A stretch of 64,000 bases of DNA. Origin: Streptomyces sp. NBC_01445. Lineage in GTDB: Bacteria; Actinomycetota; Actinomycetes; Streptomycetales; Streptomycetaceae. Below the pieces are notes generated by a model. It ran no database searches and was not told the origin of the DNA. It worked only from the letters and a program-made list of their open reading frames with translations. The DNA lies in contig NZ_CP109485.1 of NCBI RefSeq assembly GCF_035918235.1, forward strand, positions 6,859,001 to 6,923,000. Direction: 5' to 3'. Below are positions 9,144-16,766 of the stretch, in pieces (positions within the stretch are counted from its first letter, which is position 1; each line of letters begins with the position of its first letter). A program made the translations under genes and the position numbers.

Positions 9144-9821
9144 CTACTGGTCGCCGGGCGTGACGAGGCCGGTCTCGTAGGCGAAAATCACGGCCTGCGC
9201 CCGGTCCCGCAGCCCCAGCTTCGCGAGCACACGGCCGATATGGGTCTTCACGGTCTGCTCCGCGAGGACCAGCTTCTGCGCGATCTCCTGGTTGGACAGG
9301 CCCCGGGCGATGAGTTCGAGGACCTCTGTCTCGCGTGGCGTCAGACAGTTCAACTCCGGCGAGCGGTCCCTGCGACCGGACGGGCGCTGCCTTGCGATGT
9401 CCTCGATGAGCCGGCGCGTGACCGTCGGGGCGAGCAGCGCCTCTCCGGCGGCCACCACACGCACCGCCGCGATGAGGTCGGCCGGCGGTGCGTCCTTGAG
9501 GAGGAAACCCGAAGCGCCCGCGCGCAGCGCCTCGTACACATAGTCATCCACGTCGAACGTGGTCAGCATCAGGACCTTGGGACGGTGGATCACGCCCGGT
9601 GGAGGGTCGAGGAGCGCGCGGGTCGCCGCGATCCCGTCCATCTCGGGCATCCGCACGTCCATGAGGACGACATCCGGATGGGTGGTCCGGCTGACCTCGA
9701 CACCCTGCTTGCCGTCCGGAGCCTCGCCCACGACGTCGATGTCGCTCTGCGCGGCCAGCAGCGCGGCGAACCCCGCTCGCACCATGGCCTGGTCGTCGAC
9801 GATGATCACGCGGATGGTCAT
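9144..9821 (-). CDS. NarL/FixJ-family response regulator
   Basis: A 225-residue regulator. Its receiver domain has the acidic pair Asp9-Asp10, the phosphorylation site Asp55 (VVLMDVRMPE) and the conserved Lys near residue 107 (GASGFLLKDAPP). The LuxR-type HTH lies at about residues 158-215 (LTPRETEVLELIARGLSNQEIAQKL). The gene follows its histidine kinase by 16 bp on the same strand. Targets are not evident; the neighbouring envelope genes (acyltransferase, two hydrolases) are candidates by proximity only. Confidence 0.95.
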   Translation of the reverse strand: MTIRVIIVDDQAMVRAGFAALLAAQSDIDVVGEAPDGKQGVEVSRTTHPDVVLMDVRMPEMDGIAATRALLDPPPGVIHRPKVLMLTTFDVDDYVYEALRAGASGFLLKDAPPADLIAAVRVVAAGEALLAPTVTRRLIEDIARQRPSGRRDRSPELNCLTPRETEVLELIARGLSNQEIAQKLVLAEQTVKTHIGRVLAKLGLRDRAQAVIFAYETGLVTPGDQ

Positions 9822-9837
9822 GCGGTGCCGAATTCCT

Positions 9838-11202
9838 TTACGACGAGGGGGAGTCGGGCTCGGCCAGCGGGAGTCGGGCCGCGACGCGGAAGCCTCCCCC
9901 GGGCAGTGGGCCCACGTCGAGTGTGCCGCCGACCAACCGTACGCGCTCGTGCATCCCGATGAGACCGTGTCCTGTGCCGGTCGTCTCCACGGGTGAAGCG
10001 TGCTCGCCCGCCGGGCCGTTGACCACGATCACCAGCAGGGCGTCCTCGTCCTTGGAGACAGAGATCTGAGTCCGGGCACCGGGAGCGTGCCGCACGACAT
10101 TGGCCAGGGCCTCCTGCACGATGCGGTACGCGGAGAGGTCCACCGCGGGCGGCACATCGGTCAGCTCCCCGACGAGCGTCAGCTCGGGCATCGACAACTC
10201 CGCCGGGACACCGCCCCGTACCGTGGCCTCCACCAGTTGCTGAAGCCGGCCGAGACCCGGCTGAGGCGCGCGCTCGCCGCCCGGGGCGTCCTCGCTGCGC
10301 AGCACCGCGAGAAGCCGCCGCATCTCACCGAGCGACTCCCTGGCGCCCGCCGCTATCGAACCGAACTCCTCGCACGCCTCGGGGGTCAGGCCCTGGAGCC
10401 GGTACGGCGCGGAGTCCGCCTGCACCGTGATGACCGACATGTGATGAGCCACGACGTCGTGCAACTCCCGCGCGATACGCGCCCGTTCCTCAAGGAGGGT
10501 GCGCTGGGAACGCTCGGCCTCGTTGATCGTCTCCTGCTCGACGAGTCTGCGCTGTGCTTCCCCGCGCTCGCGCAGCAGCGTCCCGAACAGCAGCACCCCA
10601 CCGCTCAGCACGATCATCAGCACGCTCGTGGCCTGGCTGTCCGAGGGGCGGAACATGTCGAGGACGAGTCCGGACACCACCGTGACCAGCCAGACCCCCA
10701 GGACCGTGCGTCTGCCCTCCCGCAGGGACAGGACGAAGCACAGGGCCAGATATCCCACGATGACCATGGGGGTCCAGGGCGCGGCGTGCTGGGAGGCCGA
10801 TCCCTGGATGACAAACGCCCCGACGACGTCCGCGACGATCACGATGCCCCACGCGAGCAGCGGCCGGCTGACGGCGAGCAGCAGAGGAGCGGCCTGTGCG
10901 ACCCCCAAGGCGCCGGCGAGACCGCCGGGGACCCCGTAGTCGTTCGACAGGACCTGGGTGGTGACCGGGATCAGTGTGGCGACGAAGCCCAGCGCGAGCA
11001 CATAGGGGACCAGCCGCACCCAGCGGCTCGACGAGTGGCCGAGCAGAGGCTCGGCCGGTCCGGCGGGAGCGGCGAGCGAGGCCCCGGCCGCCCGCAGCCC
11101 GCCGAGGACGGCGGAGAGCACGCGGCGCGGGCCTCCTGGCGGTGCGGCCTTGCCGTCCGGCGGGCGGGGCTCCTGGTCGGGTGCAGTCGATGTGGGGCTC
11201 AT
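9838..11202 (-). CDS. sensor histidine kinase, HisKA_3 type
   Basis: About 454 residues. After an N-terminal cytosolic stretch, residues 60-210 form a membrane block of five or six segments with almost no extracellular loop, as in DesK-type kinases that sense membrane state. His248 in ARELHDVVAHHMSV is the phospho-acceptor, and the C-terminal ATPase has the N box (NVVRHAPGA) and a G box (GTGHGLIGMHERV). The start chosen is the ATG at MSPTSTAPDQ; upstream codons would run into a likely promoter near 11240-11280. It forms a two-gene operon with the response regulator. Confidence 0.92.
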   Translation of the reverse strand: MSPTSTAPDQEPRPPDGKAAPPGGPRRVLSAVLGGLRAAGASLAAPAGPAEPLLGHSSSRWVRLVPYVLALGFVATLIPVTTQVLSNDYGVPGGLAGALGVAQAAPLLLAVSRPLLAWGIVIVADVVGAFVIQGSASQHAAPWTPMVIVGYLALCFVLSLREGRRTVLGVWLVTVVSGLVLDMFRPSDSQATSVLMIVLSGGVLLFGTLLRERGEAQRRLVEQETINEAERSQRTLLEERARIARELHDVVAHHMSVITVQADSAPYRLQGLTPEACEEFGSIAAGARESLGEMRRLLAVLRSEDAPGGERAPQPGLGRLQQLVEATVRGGVPAELSMPELTLVGELTDVPPAVDLSAYRIVQEALANVVRHAPGARTQISVSKDEDALLVIVVNGPAGEHASPVETTGTGHGLIGMHERVRLVGGTLDVGPLPGGGFRVAARLPLAEPDSPSS

Positions 11203-11408
11203 GGCCTGCTCAGCGTAGGCAACAACCACCCGCGGTGCCGTCATACCGGGGAGCTCACCGGACCCCGTACCCAGGTATGACATGAGGGGCCGACCGACGG
11301 ACGCCGAACCTCGACGAAGCCACGTGCGCCAGGACCGCACCCGGAGCCGAGCGGCACGCCATGCCGGGGTCGCTCGCCCCCAGGCCGGGCTCGCACCCCG
11401 CGGCCGCT

Positions 11409-12263
11409 CTACAACTCAGCCAGCAGCTCGGCCTTCTTCGTGGAGAACTCGGAGTCCGTGACGAGGCCCGCCTGGTGCAGCTCGCCCAGGTGACGGATGC
11501 GGTCGGCGATGTCCGCGGGGTCACGCCGGGCAGGGGAGCCGCCGGACGCGGGCACGGCCGAGCCGGCCCTTACGGCCGCGAGGATGGACGCGGCGAAGGG
11601 CAGTGACTCGTGCACGGGCCCGTACCCGAGACCGAAGATCACGGCGGCCGGGTCCTGGTCGGCCTGAGCGGGCTGCTCGGACGTGTCGCGGCGCAACAGC
11701 CGCAGGTGGCCCTCGAAGACCTCGGGCGAACGCCATTCGACGCCGCTCAGATCCGAGACGGGAAAGCTCTTGTCGCCGGCCTTCCACTTCGCCGACGACG
11801 CCCCGGTCCAGAACCATCGGAACGCCACGGACGTACCGTCGAAAGAGGCCTTGCCGTCGTAGGCCTTGAAGTGCAGTGGCGCCTCGGGCGCCGCCACCAG
11901 GTAGCGGCCCGCCGGTGCGCCGTCGTCCAGGGCCAGCACGTCGCGCAGCTCGTCCACGTAGTACTCGGCGAGTGTCTCGCGCTCGGCGGGCAGGACGAGC
12001 CGGTAGGGGTCGCATCCCTCCTTGAGCTGTCCCGCGGCCGCGTCCATCAGCGGATCGGCGCCCGGTCTCGGCACGGCGCGCAGGATGACGGTCCCGCGCT
12101 TGCCGGGAGTGAGTGTCACCGCCGCGATCGCCTCATAGGGGATGCGGCGCTCACCGAGTGCTTGGAGCAGCTTCGGCGTGCGGATTCCCCGTTCGAAGCG
12201 GATGAGCACGGAGTCGGACCCGAACTCCCAGGCGGCATGAAATCCGGCCAGTACGTCACCCAT
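11409..12263 (-). CDS. DUF4429 domain protein with C-terminal SHOCT-like motif
   Basis: A 284-residue protein typical of actinobacteria. It has two DUF4429 PH-like repeats (about residues 8-100 and 110-205, each starting with a FDG/FGSDSV-type strand) and ends in a SHOCT-like helix pair (IRHLGELHQAGLVTDSEFSTKKAELLAEL), which is thought to aid oligomerisation. There is no signal or membrane segment. The start at MGDVLAGFHAAWEF is preferred over earlier codons because the conserved sequence begins there. Function is unknown. It lies in the gap between the two-component system and the second hydrolase. Confidence 0.8.
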   Translation of the reverse strand: MGDVLAGFHAAWEFGSDSVLIRFERGIRTPKLLQALGERRIPYEAIAAVTLTPGKRGTVILRAVPRPGADPLMDAAAGQLKEGCDPYRLVLPAERETLAEYYVDELRDVLALDDGAPAGRYLVAAPEAPLHFKAYDGKASFDGTSVAFRWFWTGASSAKWKAGDKSFPVSDLSGVEWRSPEVFEGHLRLLRRDTSEQPAQADQDPAAVIFGLGYGPVHESLPFAASILAAVRAGSAVPASGGSPARRDPADIADRIRHLGELHQAGLVTDSEFSTKKAELLAEL

Positions 12264-12339
12264 GCGGTTCATCGTATGCGGCACGCGCGCCTCCGTCCCC
12301 TGTTGCGTCGTGCCCCTGTTTCACCGATTTCTACGCGCG

Positions 12340-13548
12340 TCAGGCCGATGTTGTGCCGGAAGATCCGTCACGACAGGTGTCATGCCCGCTCGCACATCGC
12401 AGGGTGCGGTACGAACCGATGCCGATGTCGGCGAAGTTGCTGAGGCTCTCCGTGCCCGGCTCGAAATAGCCGGTGTGCCCGCGTGCGCCCGCTGCCGACA
12501 GGACCCGGGCGCCGAATCCACGGGAGACGGGGTCGGCGCCGTGACCGATCCCGCCGACCTCCAGGTACGGCACGTCCTGGATCCAGTCGTCGCTGTCCCG
12601 CATCGCCCACACGCGCGCGTGGGTGCCCAGTTTCGCGGCCTTCTCGGCGCGCATTCCGGGGCTGCCGGCCACCGCTATGTCGCTCACCCGGGAGGGCAGC
12701 TTGTGGGCGGCGACACCGCACACCACGGAACCGTAGCTGTGGCAGTACAGGGCCACCGGAGTGCGGCCCGGCAGTGCGCGTACCAGGGCGTTGAGCCGGG
12801 TGGCGCCCTCCTCCGCGCGCATCGCGGTGGCCGCGTCGACGCCGAGGCCCGCGGGCGTCGTGTAGTCGGCCCAGGCGATCACGGCGGTGCGTGTGCCGGG
12901 TCCGGCGGCGCGCTCCGCGCGGTACAGGGAGCGGGCCATGCCGACCGGCGCCGAGTACTTGCGGACGGTTCGCTGGAACGTGAGGAGGTTGGTGTCGACG
13001 CCTGGGACCACGACTGAGACGCGCTGGGCCTTGTCGAGGTCCCCGAAGACCTCGGCGACGCGGCCGGTGCCCAGGGGGTCGAAGGCGAGGATCTTGCGGT
13101 CGGGGCGCATCAGCGACGCGTACCGGTTCATGCGCTGGCCGGCGTCGCGCTGTCCCGCAGCGGAGAGCCGGTTGTCGTGCGTGCTCTTCCGCGCCACCTT
13201 GCGTGCCTGGTCGAGGGCGATGCGGTTGGCGCGGTAGCGCAGCTCCACCGGCGCGCCGTTCATGTTGCCGACGGCGAGCGGGTAGTGGGCGGCGAGCCTG
13301 GTGCGCTGTTGGCTGGTGAGTGAGGCGAAGAACTGCGCGAGGCGGGCGGGCGAGCCGTCCGGGTCCGGCAGAGCGTGCCCGTTGAGGTGGCCGTGTTCCC
13401 ACGCTGTGATGGCGGCGTTGACCGGTGAGGTGACGCCCTTGTGGCGCACGGCGGTCCAGCCGGTGGTCGCCAGCATGACGAACACAACGGCCAGTGCGAG
13501 CAGTGCGCGCCAGACGCTGAGTTGCGGGGATGAGTCGAAGGAAGTCAC
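12340..13548 (-). CDS. exported alpha/beta hydrolase (DUF1023-like), copy 2
   Basis: A 402-residue protein with a hydrophobic N-terminal anchor or signal (residues 13-33) and the same hydrolase fold as the gene at 7828-8958. Nucleophile Ser271 is in YCHSYGSVVCG, the core strand is RKILAFDPLGTGRVAEVFGDL and the terminal catalytic His is in GARGHTGYFEPG. The GTG start (MTSFDSSPQL) is chosen because the frame upstream reads across an intergenic promoter region. The two paralogues bracket the two-component system. The substrate is unknown. Confidence 0.83.
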   Translation of the reverse strand: MTSFDSSPQLSVWRALLALAVVFVMLATTGWTAVRHKGVTSPVNAAITAWEHGHLNGHALPDPDGSPARLAQFFASLTSQQRTRLAAHYPLAVGNMNGAPVELRYRANRIALDQARKVARKSTHDNRLSAAGQRDAGQRMNRYASLMRPDRKILAFDPLGTGRVAEVFGDLDKAQRVSVVVPGVDTNLLTFQRTVRKYSAPVGMARSLYRAERAAGPGTRTAVIAWADYTTPAGLGVDAATAMRAEEGATRLNALVRALPGRTPVALYCHSYGSVVCGVAAHKLPSRVSDIAVAGSPGMRAEKAAKLGTHARVWAMRDSDDWIQDVPYLEVGGIGHGADPVSRGFGARVLSAAGARGHTGYFEPGTESLSNFADIGIGSYRTLRCASGHDTCRDGSSGTTSA

Positions 13549-13708
13549 TGCGGGACACCCTAGGAGAACCGCGGACCAACCCGCGAAATCGGTGAGGCAG
13601 ATCACGTTTCCTGCGGGGTAATTAGGGCAAAACGGGCCTAGCTTAGGTGGTGTCGTCACGCTCTGTAGGTGCCGATTGCGCTCTTGGCGTGCAGGAGTGC
13701 ACGGTCGG

Positions 13709-14353
13709 TCACTCTGTGCGCCACTTTCCCGCCAACACCGGCCCCAGCTGGTCGAGATAGGACTCCGTGACCTCGCGGATCGACTCGACGCTGATGTCCT
13801 CACCGGCGCCCCACAGCCGCCCGGCCATGCGCATCACGCCACTGAACGCGGCCACTGTCACGCGGGGGCGCAGATCCGTCTCCACGTCGAGGCCCTCGCG
13901 CTCGGCGATCACGCGCGCGATCTCCTCCTCCAGCTCCGTGGAACGGCGCAGGTGCACGGCGATCAGGGAGGGGGTGGATTCGATCATCTGGTAGGTGCGC
14001 ATGTGGAGTTCGACCGGAACGACCTCTTCGATGGGCTCACCGAGGGTGTCCCAGGCGTCGAGCACGGCACCACGCAGGGCCTCGAACGGGCTGTCGGCCG
14101 CGGGGCGTTCGCGCAGGAGGGTGATGAAGCGGGACTCCACCATGTCCTGGACCGCGAACGCGGTCTCCTCCTTGCTGGTGAAGTACCGGAAGAAGGTGCG
14201 CTGCGAGACGTCGACGGCCTCCGCGATTTCGTCAACCGTCGTGTGGTCGTACCCCTTTGTGGTGAAGAGTTCCAGCGCGGAGCGCAGCAGGGCCTCGCGG
14301 GTGCGCTGCTTCTTGCGTTCCCGCAGCCCTGAACGTGCTTCCTGCGTCTTCAC
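13709..14353 (-). CDS. TetR family transcriptional regulator
   Basis: A 214-residue repressor. The HTH spans about residues 16-62 (TREALLRSALELFTTKGYDHTTVDEIAEAVDVSQRTFFRYFTSKEE), followed by a helical ligand-binding domain. It is divergent from the MFS exporter, 115 bp away, and an inverted repeat lies between them. The usual arrangement is repression of both genes, relieved when the regulator binds the exporter's substrate. The ligand cannot be read from the sequence. Confidence 0.93.
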   Translation of the reverse strand: MKTQEARSGLRERKKQRTREALLRSALELFTTKGYDHTTVDEIAEAVDVSQRTFFRYFTSKEETAFAVQDMVESRFITLLRERPAADSPFEALRGAVLDAWDTLGEPIEEVVPVELHMRTYQMIESTPSLIAVHLRRSTELEEEIARVIAEREGLDVETDLRPRVTVAAFSGVMRMAGRLWGAGEDISVESIREVTESYLDQLGPVLAGKWRTE

Positions 14354-14405
14354 TCGTGTCCCTCTTTACGTCTGTTTGCCCAGCTCAGCTTACCTGTGAG
14401 CAACG

Positions 14406-14444
14406 TGACAGTTACCGACTTGTGAATTGGTTTGTCAACTGTCA
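14406..14444. promoter_or_regulatory. candidate TetR operator between tetR and MFS genes
   Basis: The 8-bp arms TGACAGTT (14406-14413) and AACTGTCA (14437-14444) are exact inverted copies about 31 bp centre to centre, with a further TGTCA at 14451-14454. The region also holds TTGTCA (14432-14437), a possible -35 for the MFS gene. The location between divergent genes supports operator function, but the long spacing suggests two separate half-rich sites rather than one. Confidence 0.5.
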
Positions 14445-14468
14445 GTCGCTGTCATTAGCCTCGGACGC

Positions 14469-16079
14469 ATGACTAGTCAGACCACCGTCGACAAGGCGGA
14501 CAAGGCTCCGGAGCCCATGTCCGTTCCGGCCCCGGCCAAGGGGCTTCGCGGCCACCCCTGGCTGACGCTGTTCTCCGTCGCGATCGGCGTGATGATGGTC
14601 GCTCTCGACGGCACCATCGTGGCCATCGCCAACCCGGCCATCCAGAAGGACCTCGGTGCCAGCTTCGCCGACGTCCAATGGATCACCAACGGCTACTTCC
14701 TCGCCCTCGCGGTCACGCTGATCACCGCGGGCAAGCTCGGCGACCGCTTCGGTCACCGGCAGACCTTTCTCATCGGCGTGATCGGGTTCGCCGCGTCCTC
14801 GGGAGCCATCGGCCTGTCGGACAGCATCGCCCTGGTGGTCACTTTCCGGGTGTTCCAGGGCCTGTTCGGTGCGCTCCTCATGCCGGCCGCGCTCGGCCTC
14901 CTGCGGGCCACGTTCCCCGCCGAGAAGCTGAACATGGCGATCGGCATCTGGGGCATGGTGATCGGCGCGTCGACCGCGGGCGGCCCGATCCTCGGTGGGC
15001 TGCTCGTCCAGCACGTCAGCTGGCAGTCCGTCTTCTTCATCAACGTCCCCGTCGGCGTCATCGCCCTCGTCCTCGGGCTCCTGATCCTCAAGGACCACCG
15101 GGCAGAGAACGCGCCGCGATCCTTCGACGTCCTCGGCATCGTGCTGCTCTCCGCCGCGATGTTCAGCCTGGTCTGGGCGCTCATCAAGGCCCCGGCGTGG
15201 GGCTGGGGCGACGGCCTGACCTGGACGTTCCTGGCGGCCTCCGTGCTGTGCTTCGCGCTCTTCGGGATCTGGGAGACGCGCGTCAAGGAACCGCTGATCC
15301 CGCTGGCCCTGTTCCGCTCGGTGCCGCTGTCTGCCGGCGTGGTCCTGATGGTGCTCATGGCCATCGCCTTCATGGGCGGCCTCTTCTTCGTCACCTTCTA
15401 CTTGCAGAACGTGCACGGCATGAGCCCCGTCGATTCCGGTCTGCACCTCCTGCCGCTGACCGGAATGATGATCGTGGGCTCGCCGCTGGCGGGCGCGATG
15501 ATCACGAAGGTGGGTCCGCGCATCCCGCTCGCGGGCGGCATGCTGCTCACCGCCGTCGCCATGTACGGCATGTCCACGCTGGAGTCGGGCACGGGCAGCG
15601 GCGCCATGTCGCTGTGGTTCGCCCTCCTCGGCCTGGGCCTTGCTCCCGTCATGGTGGGCGCCACCGAGGTCATCGTGGGCAACGCCCCGATGGAGCTCTC
15701 CGGCGTCGCGGGGGGCCTCCAGCAGGCCGCCATGCAGATCGGAGGAAGCCTCGGCACCGCCGTGCTCGGCGCCGTGATGGCCTCGAAGGTGGACAACGAC
15801 CTCGCGGGCAACTGGACCGACGCCAAGCTTCCGCCGCTCACGCCCGCCCAGCTGGACCAGGCGTCCGAGGCGGTCCAGGTCGGTGTGGGCCCGGTCCCGA
15901 AGGGCACACCGGCCGAGCTTGCCGAGAAGATCACCTCGGTCGCGCACGACACCTTCATCTCCGGCATGAGCCTGGCCTGCCTGGTCGCCGCGGGCGTCGC
16001 CGTCGTGGCGATCTTCGTCGCGTTCCTGACCAAGCGGGGAACGAACGCTGAGGCGGGCGCGGGGGCCGCACACATCTAG
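14469..16079 (+). CDS. MFS drug exporter, DHA2 (EmrB/QacA) type, 14 TMS
   Basis: About 536 residues with fourteen hydrophobic segments. It contains the DHA2 motif D1 (VALDGTIVAIANPAI) and motif A in loop 2-3 (GKLGDRFGHRQ), characteristic of proton-coupled multidrug exporters of the EmrB/QacA group. The ATG at MTSQTTVDK is used; an upstream in-frame codon would place the start inside the promoter. It is divergent from a TetR gene, its probable repressor. A strong hairpin follows the stop. Confidence 0.92.
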   Translation: MTSQTTVDKADKAPEPMSVPAPAKGLRGHPWLTLFSVAIGVMMVALDGTIVAIANPAIQKDLGASFADVQWITNGYFLALAVTLITAGKLGDRFGHRQTFLIGVIGFAASSGAIGLSDSIALVVTFRVFQGLFGALLMPAALGLLRATFPAEKLNMAIGIWGMVIGASTAGGPILGGLLVQHVSWQSVFFINVPVGVIALVLGLLILKDHRAENAPRSFDVLGIVLLSAAMFSLVWALIKAPAWGWGDGLTWTFLAASVLCFALFGIWETRVKEPLIPLALFRSVPLSAGVVLMVLMAIAFMGGLFFVTFYLQNVHGMSPVDSGLHLLPLTGMMIVGSPLAGAMITKVGPRIPLAGGMLLTAVAMYGMSTLESGTGSGAMSLWFALLGLGLAPVMVGATEVIVGNAPMELSGVAGGLQQAAMQIGGSLGTAVLGAVMASKVDNDLAGNWTDAKLPPLTPAQLDQASEAVQVGVGPVPKGTPAELAEKITSVAHDTFISGMSLACLVAAGVAVVAIFVAFLTKRGTNAEAGAGAAHI

Positions 16080-16159
16080 CGCCTCTCAGGGGATGCGCTC
16101 ATCGGGCCCCCTTCGGGGGAAACCCGTAGACCACCCCCGAAGCGCCCCCGCAGCCACCC

Positions 16160-16194
16160 CGAAATGCCCTCAGGGAAATCCTGGGGGCATTTCG
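16160..16194 (+). terminator. hairpin terminator after MFS gene
   Basis: A 15-bp stem with one G-T pair: CGAAATGCCCTCAGG and CCTGGGGGCATTTCG around a 5-base loop. It lies 80 bp after the MFS stop. A smaller CCCCC-TTC-GGGGG hairpin occurs at 16107-16119. There is no T-run, as is common in Streptomyces. Confidence 0.7.
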
Positions 16195-16291
16195 CTTATC
16201 CGAGTGATCTGATCCGTCAGCTCTTCCCGTCTGATCGCCCACCGGTCCAGAGTGCAGACAAGTGACCAGCACGACACGGGGGTTGAACGAC

Positions 16292-16687
16292 ATGGGTACG
16301 AGGATGCGCGCCGCGATGGGTACGACGTTGCCGATGACGGCCGCGGCCGCTCTGGCGGCCGTCCTGCTGACACCGGTCCATGCCGGGGCCGCCGCTCCGC
16401 CGACATCGGGGGACTGCGCGGCGGGGGAGCTGTGCCTGTGGGAGAAGCCGGCGTTCAAGGGGCACCGGCAGACGTACGAGCTGTCCGGGATCGACATCGA
16501 GAGCTGCGTCGCGCTGCCGGAGGGGGGCAGCGCGCAGGCTCTCGCCAATCGCACCGGACGGCCGGTCACGGCCTACCAGTCCGCAGAGTGTGCCGAGACG
16601 GGGGAGTTCCAGACCTATCCCGGCAGCGGCACATGGGCGCCCCAATCTCCTTACCGGGTACGGGCGTTCAAGGTCTGGGAGCGATGA
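16292..16687 (+). CDS. secreted peptidase inhibitor family I36-like protein
   Basis: A protein of about 131 residues with a Sec signal (residues 1-30, ending VHAGAAA) and a mature domain beginning with CAAGELCLWEKPAFKGHRQTY. That is the crystallin-like I36 pattern of the Streptomyces metalloproteinase inhibitor SMPI. Four Cys in the mature part could form two disulfides. The ATG is chosen because GGGGG lies 9 bases upstream; the GTG at 16262 lacks a Shine-Dalgarno. It probably inhibits metalloproteases outside the cell or protects the envelope. Confidence 0.8.
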   Translation: MGTRMRAAMGTTLPMTAAAALAAVLLTPVHAGAAAPPTSGDCAAGELCLWEKPAFKGHRQTYELSGIDIESCVALPEGGSAQALANRTGRPVTAYQSAECAETGEFQTYPGSGTWAPQSPYRVRAFKVWER

Positions 16688-16700
16688 GATGAAAGAAGGC

Positions 16701-16737
16701 GAGGTGCGGTGCGGCCCCCGTGGCCGCACCGCACCTC
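16701..16737. terminator. bidirectional hairpin between I36 gene and aceE
   Basis: A perfect 16-bp stem (GAGGTGCGGTGCGGCC and its complement) with loop CCCGT lies between the convergent inhibitor gene and aceE, so it can stop transcription from both sides. Confidence 0.8.
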
Positions 16738-16766
16738 GAACCTCTACGACGGTCGGGACCAGGCCC

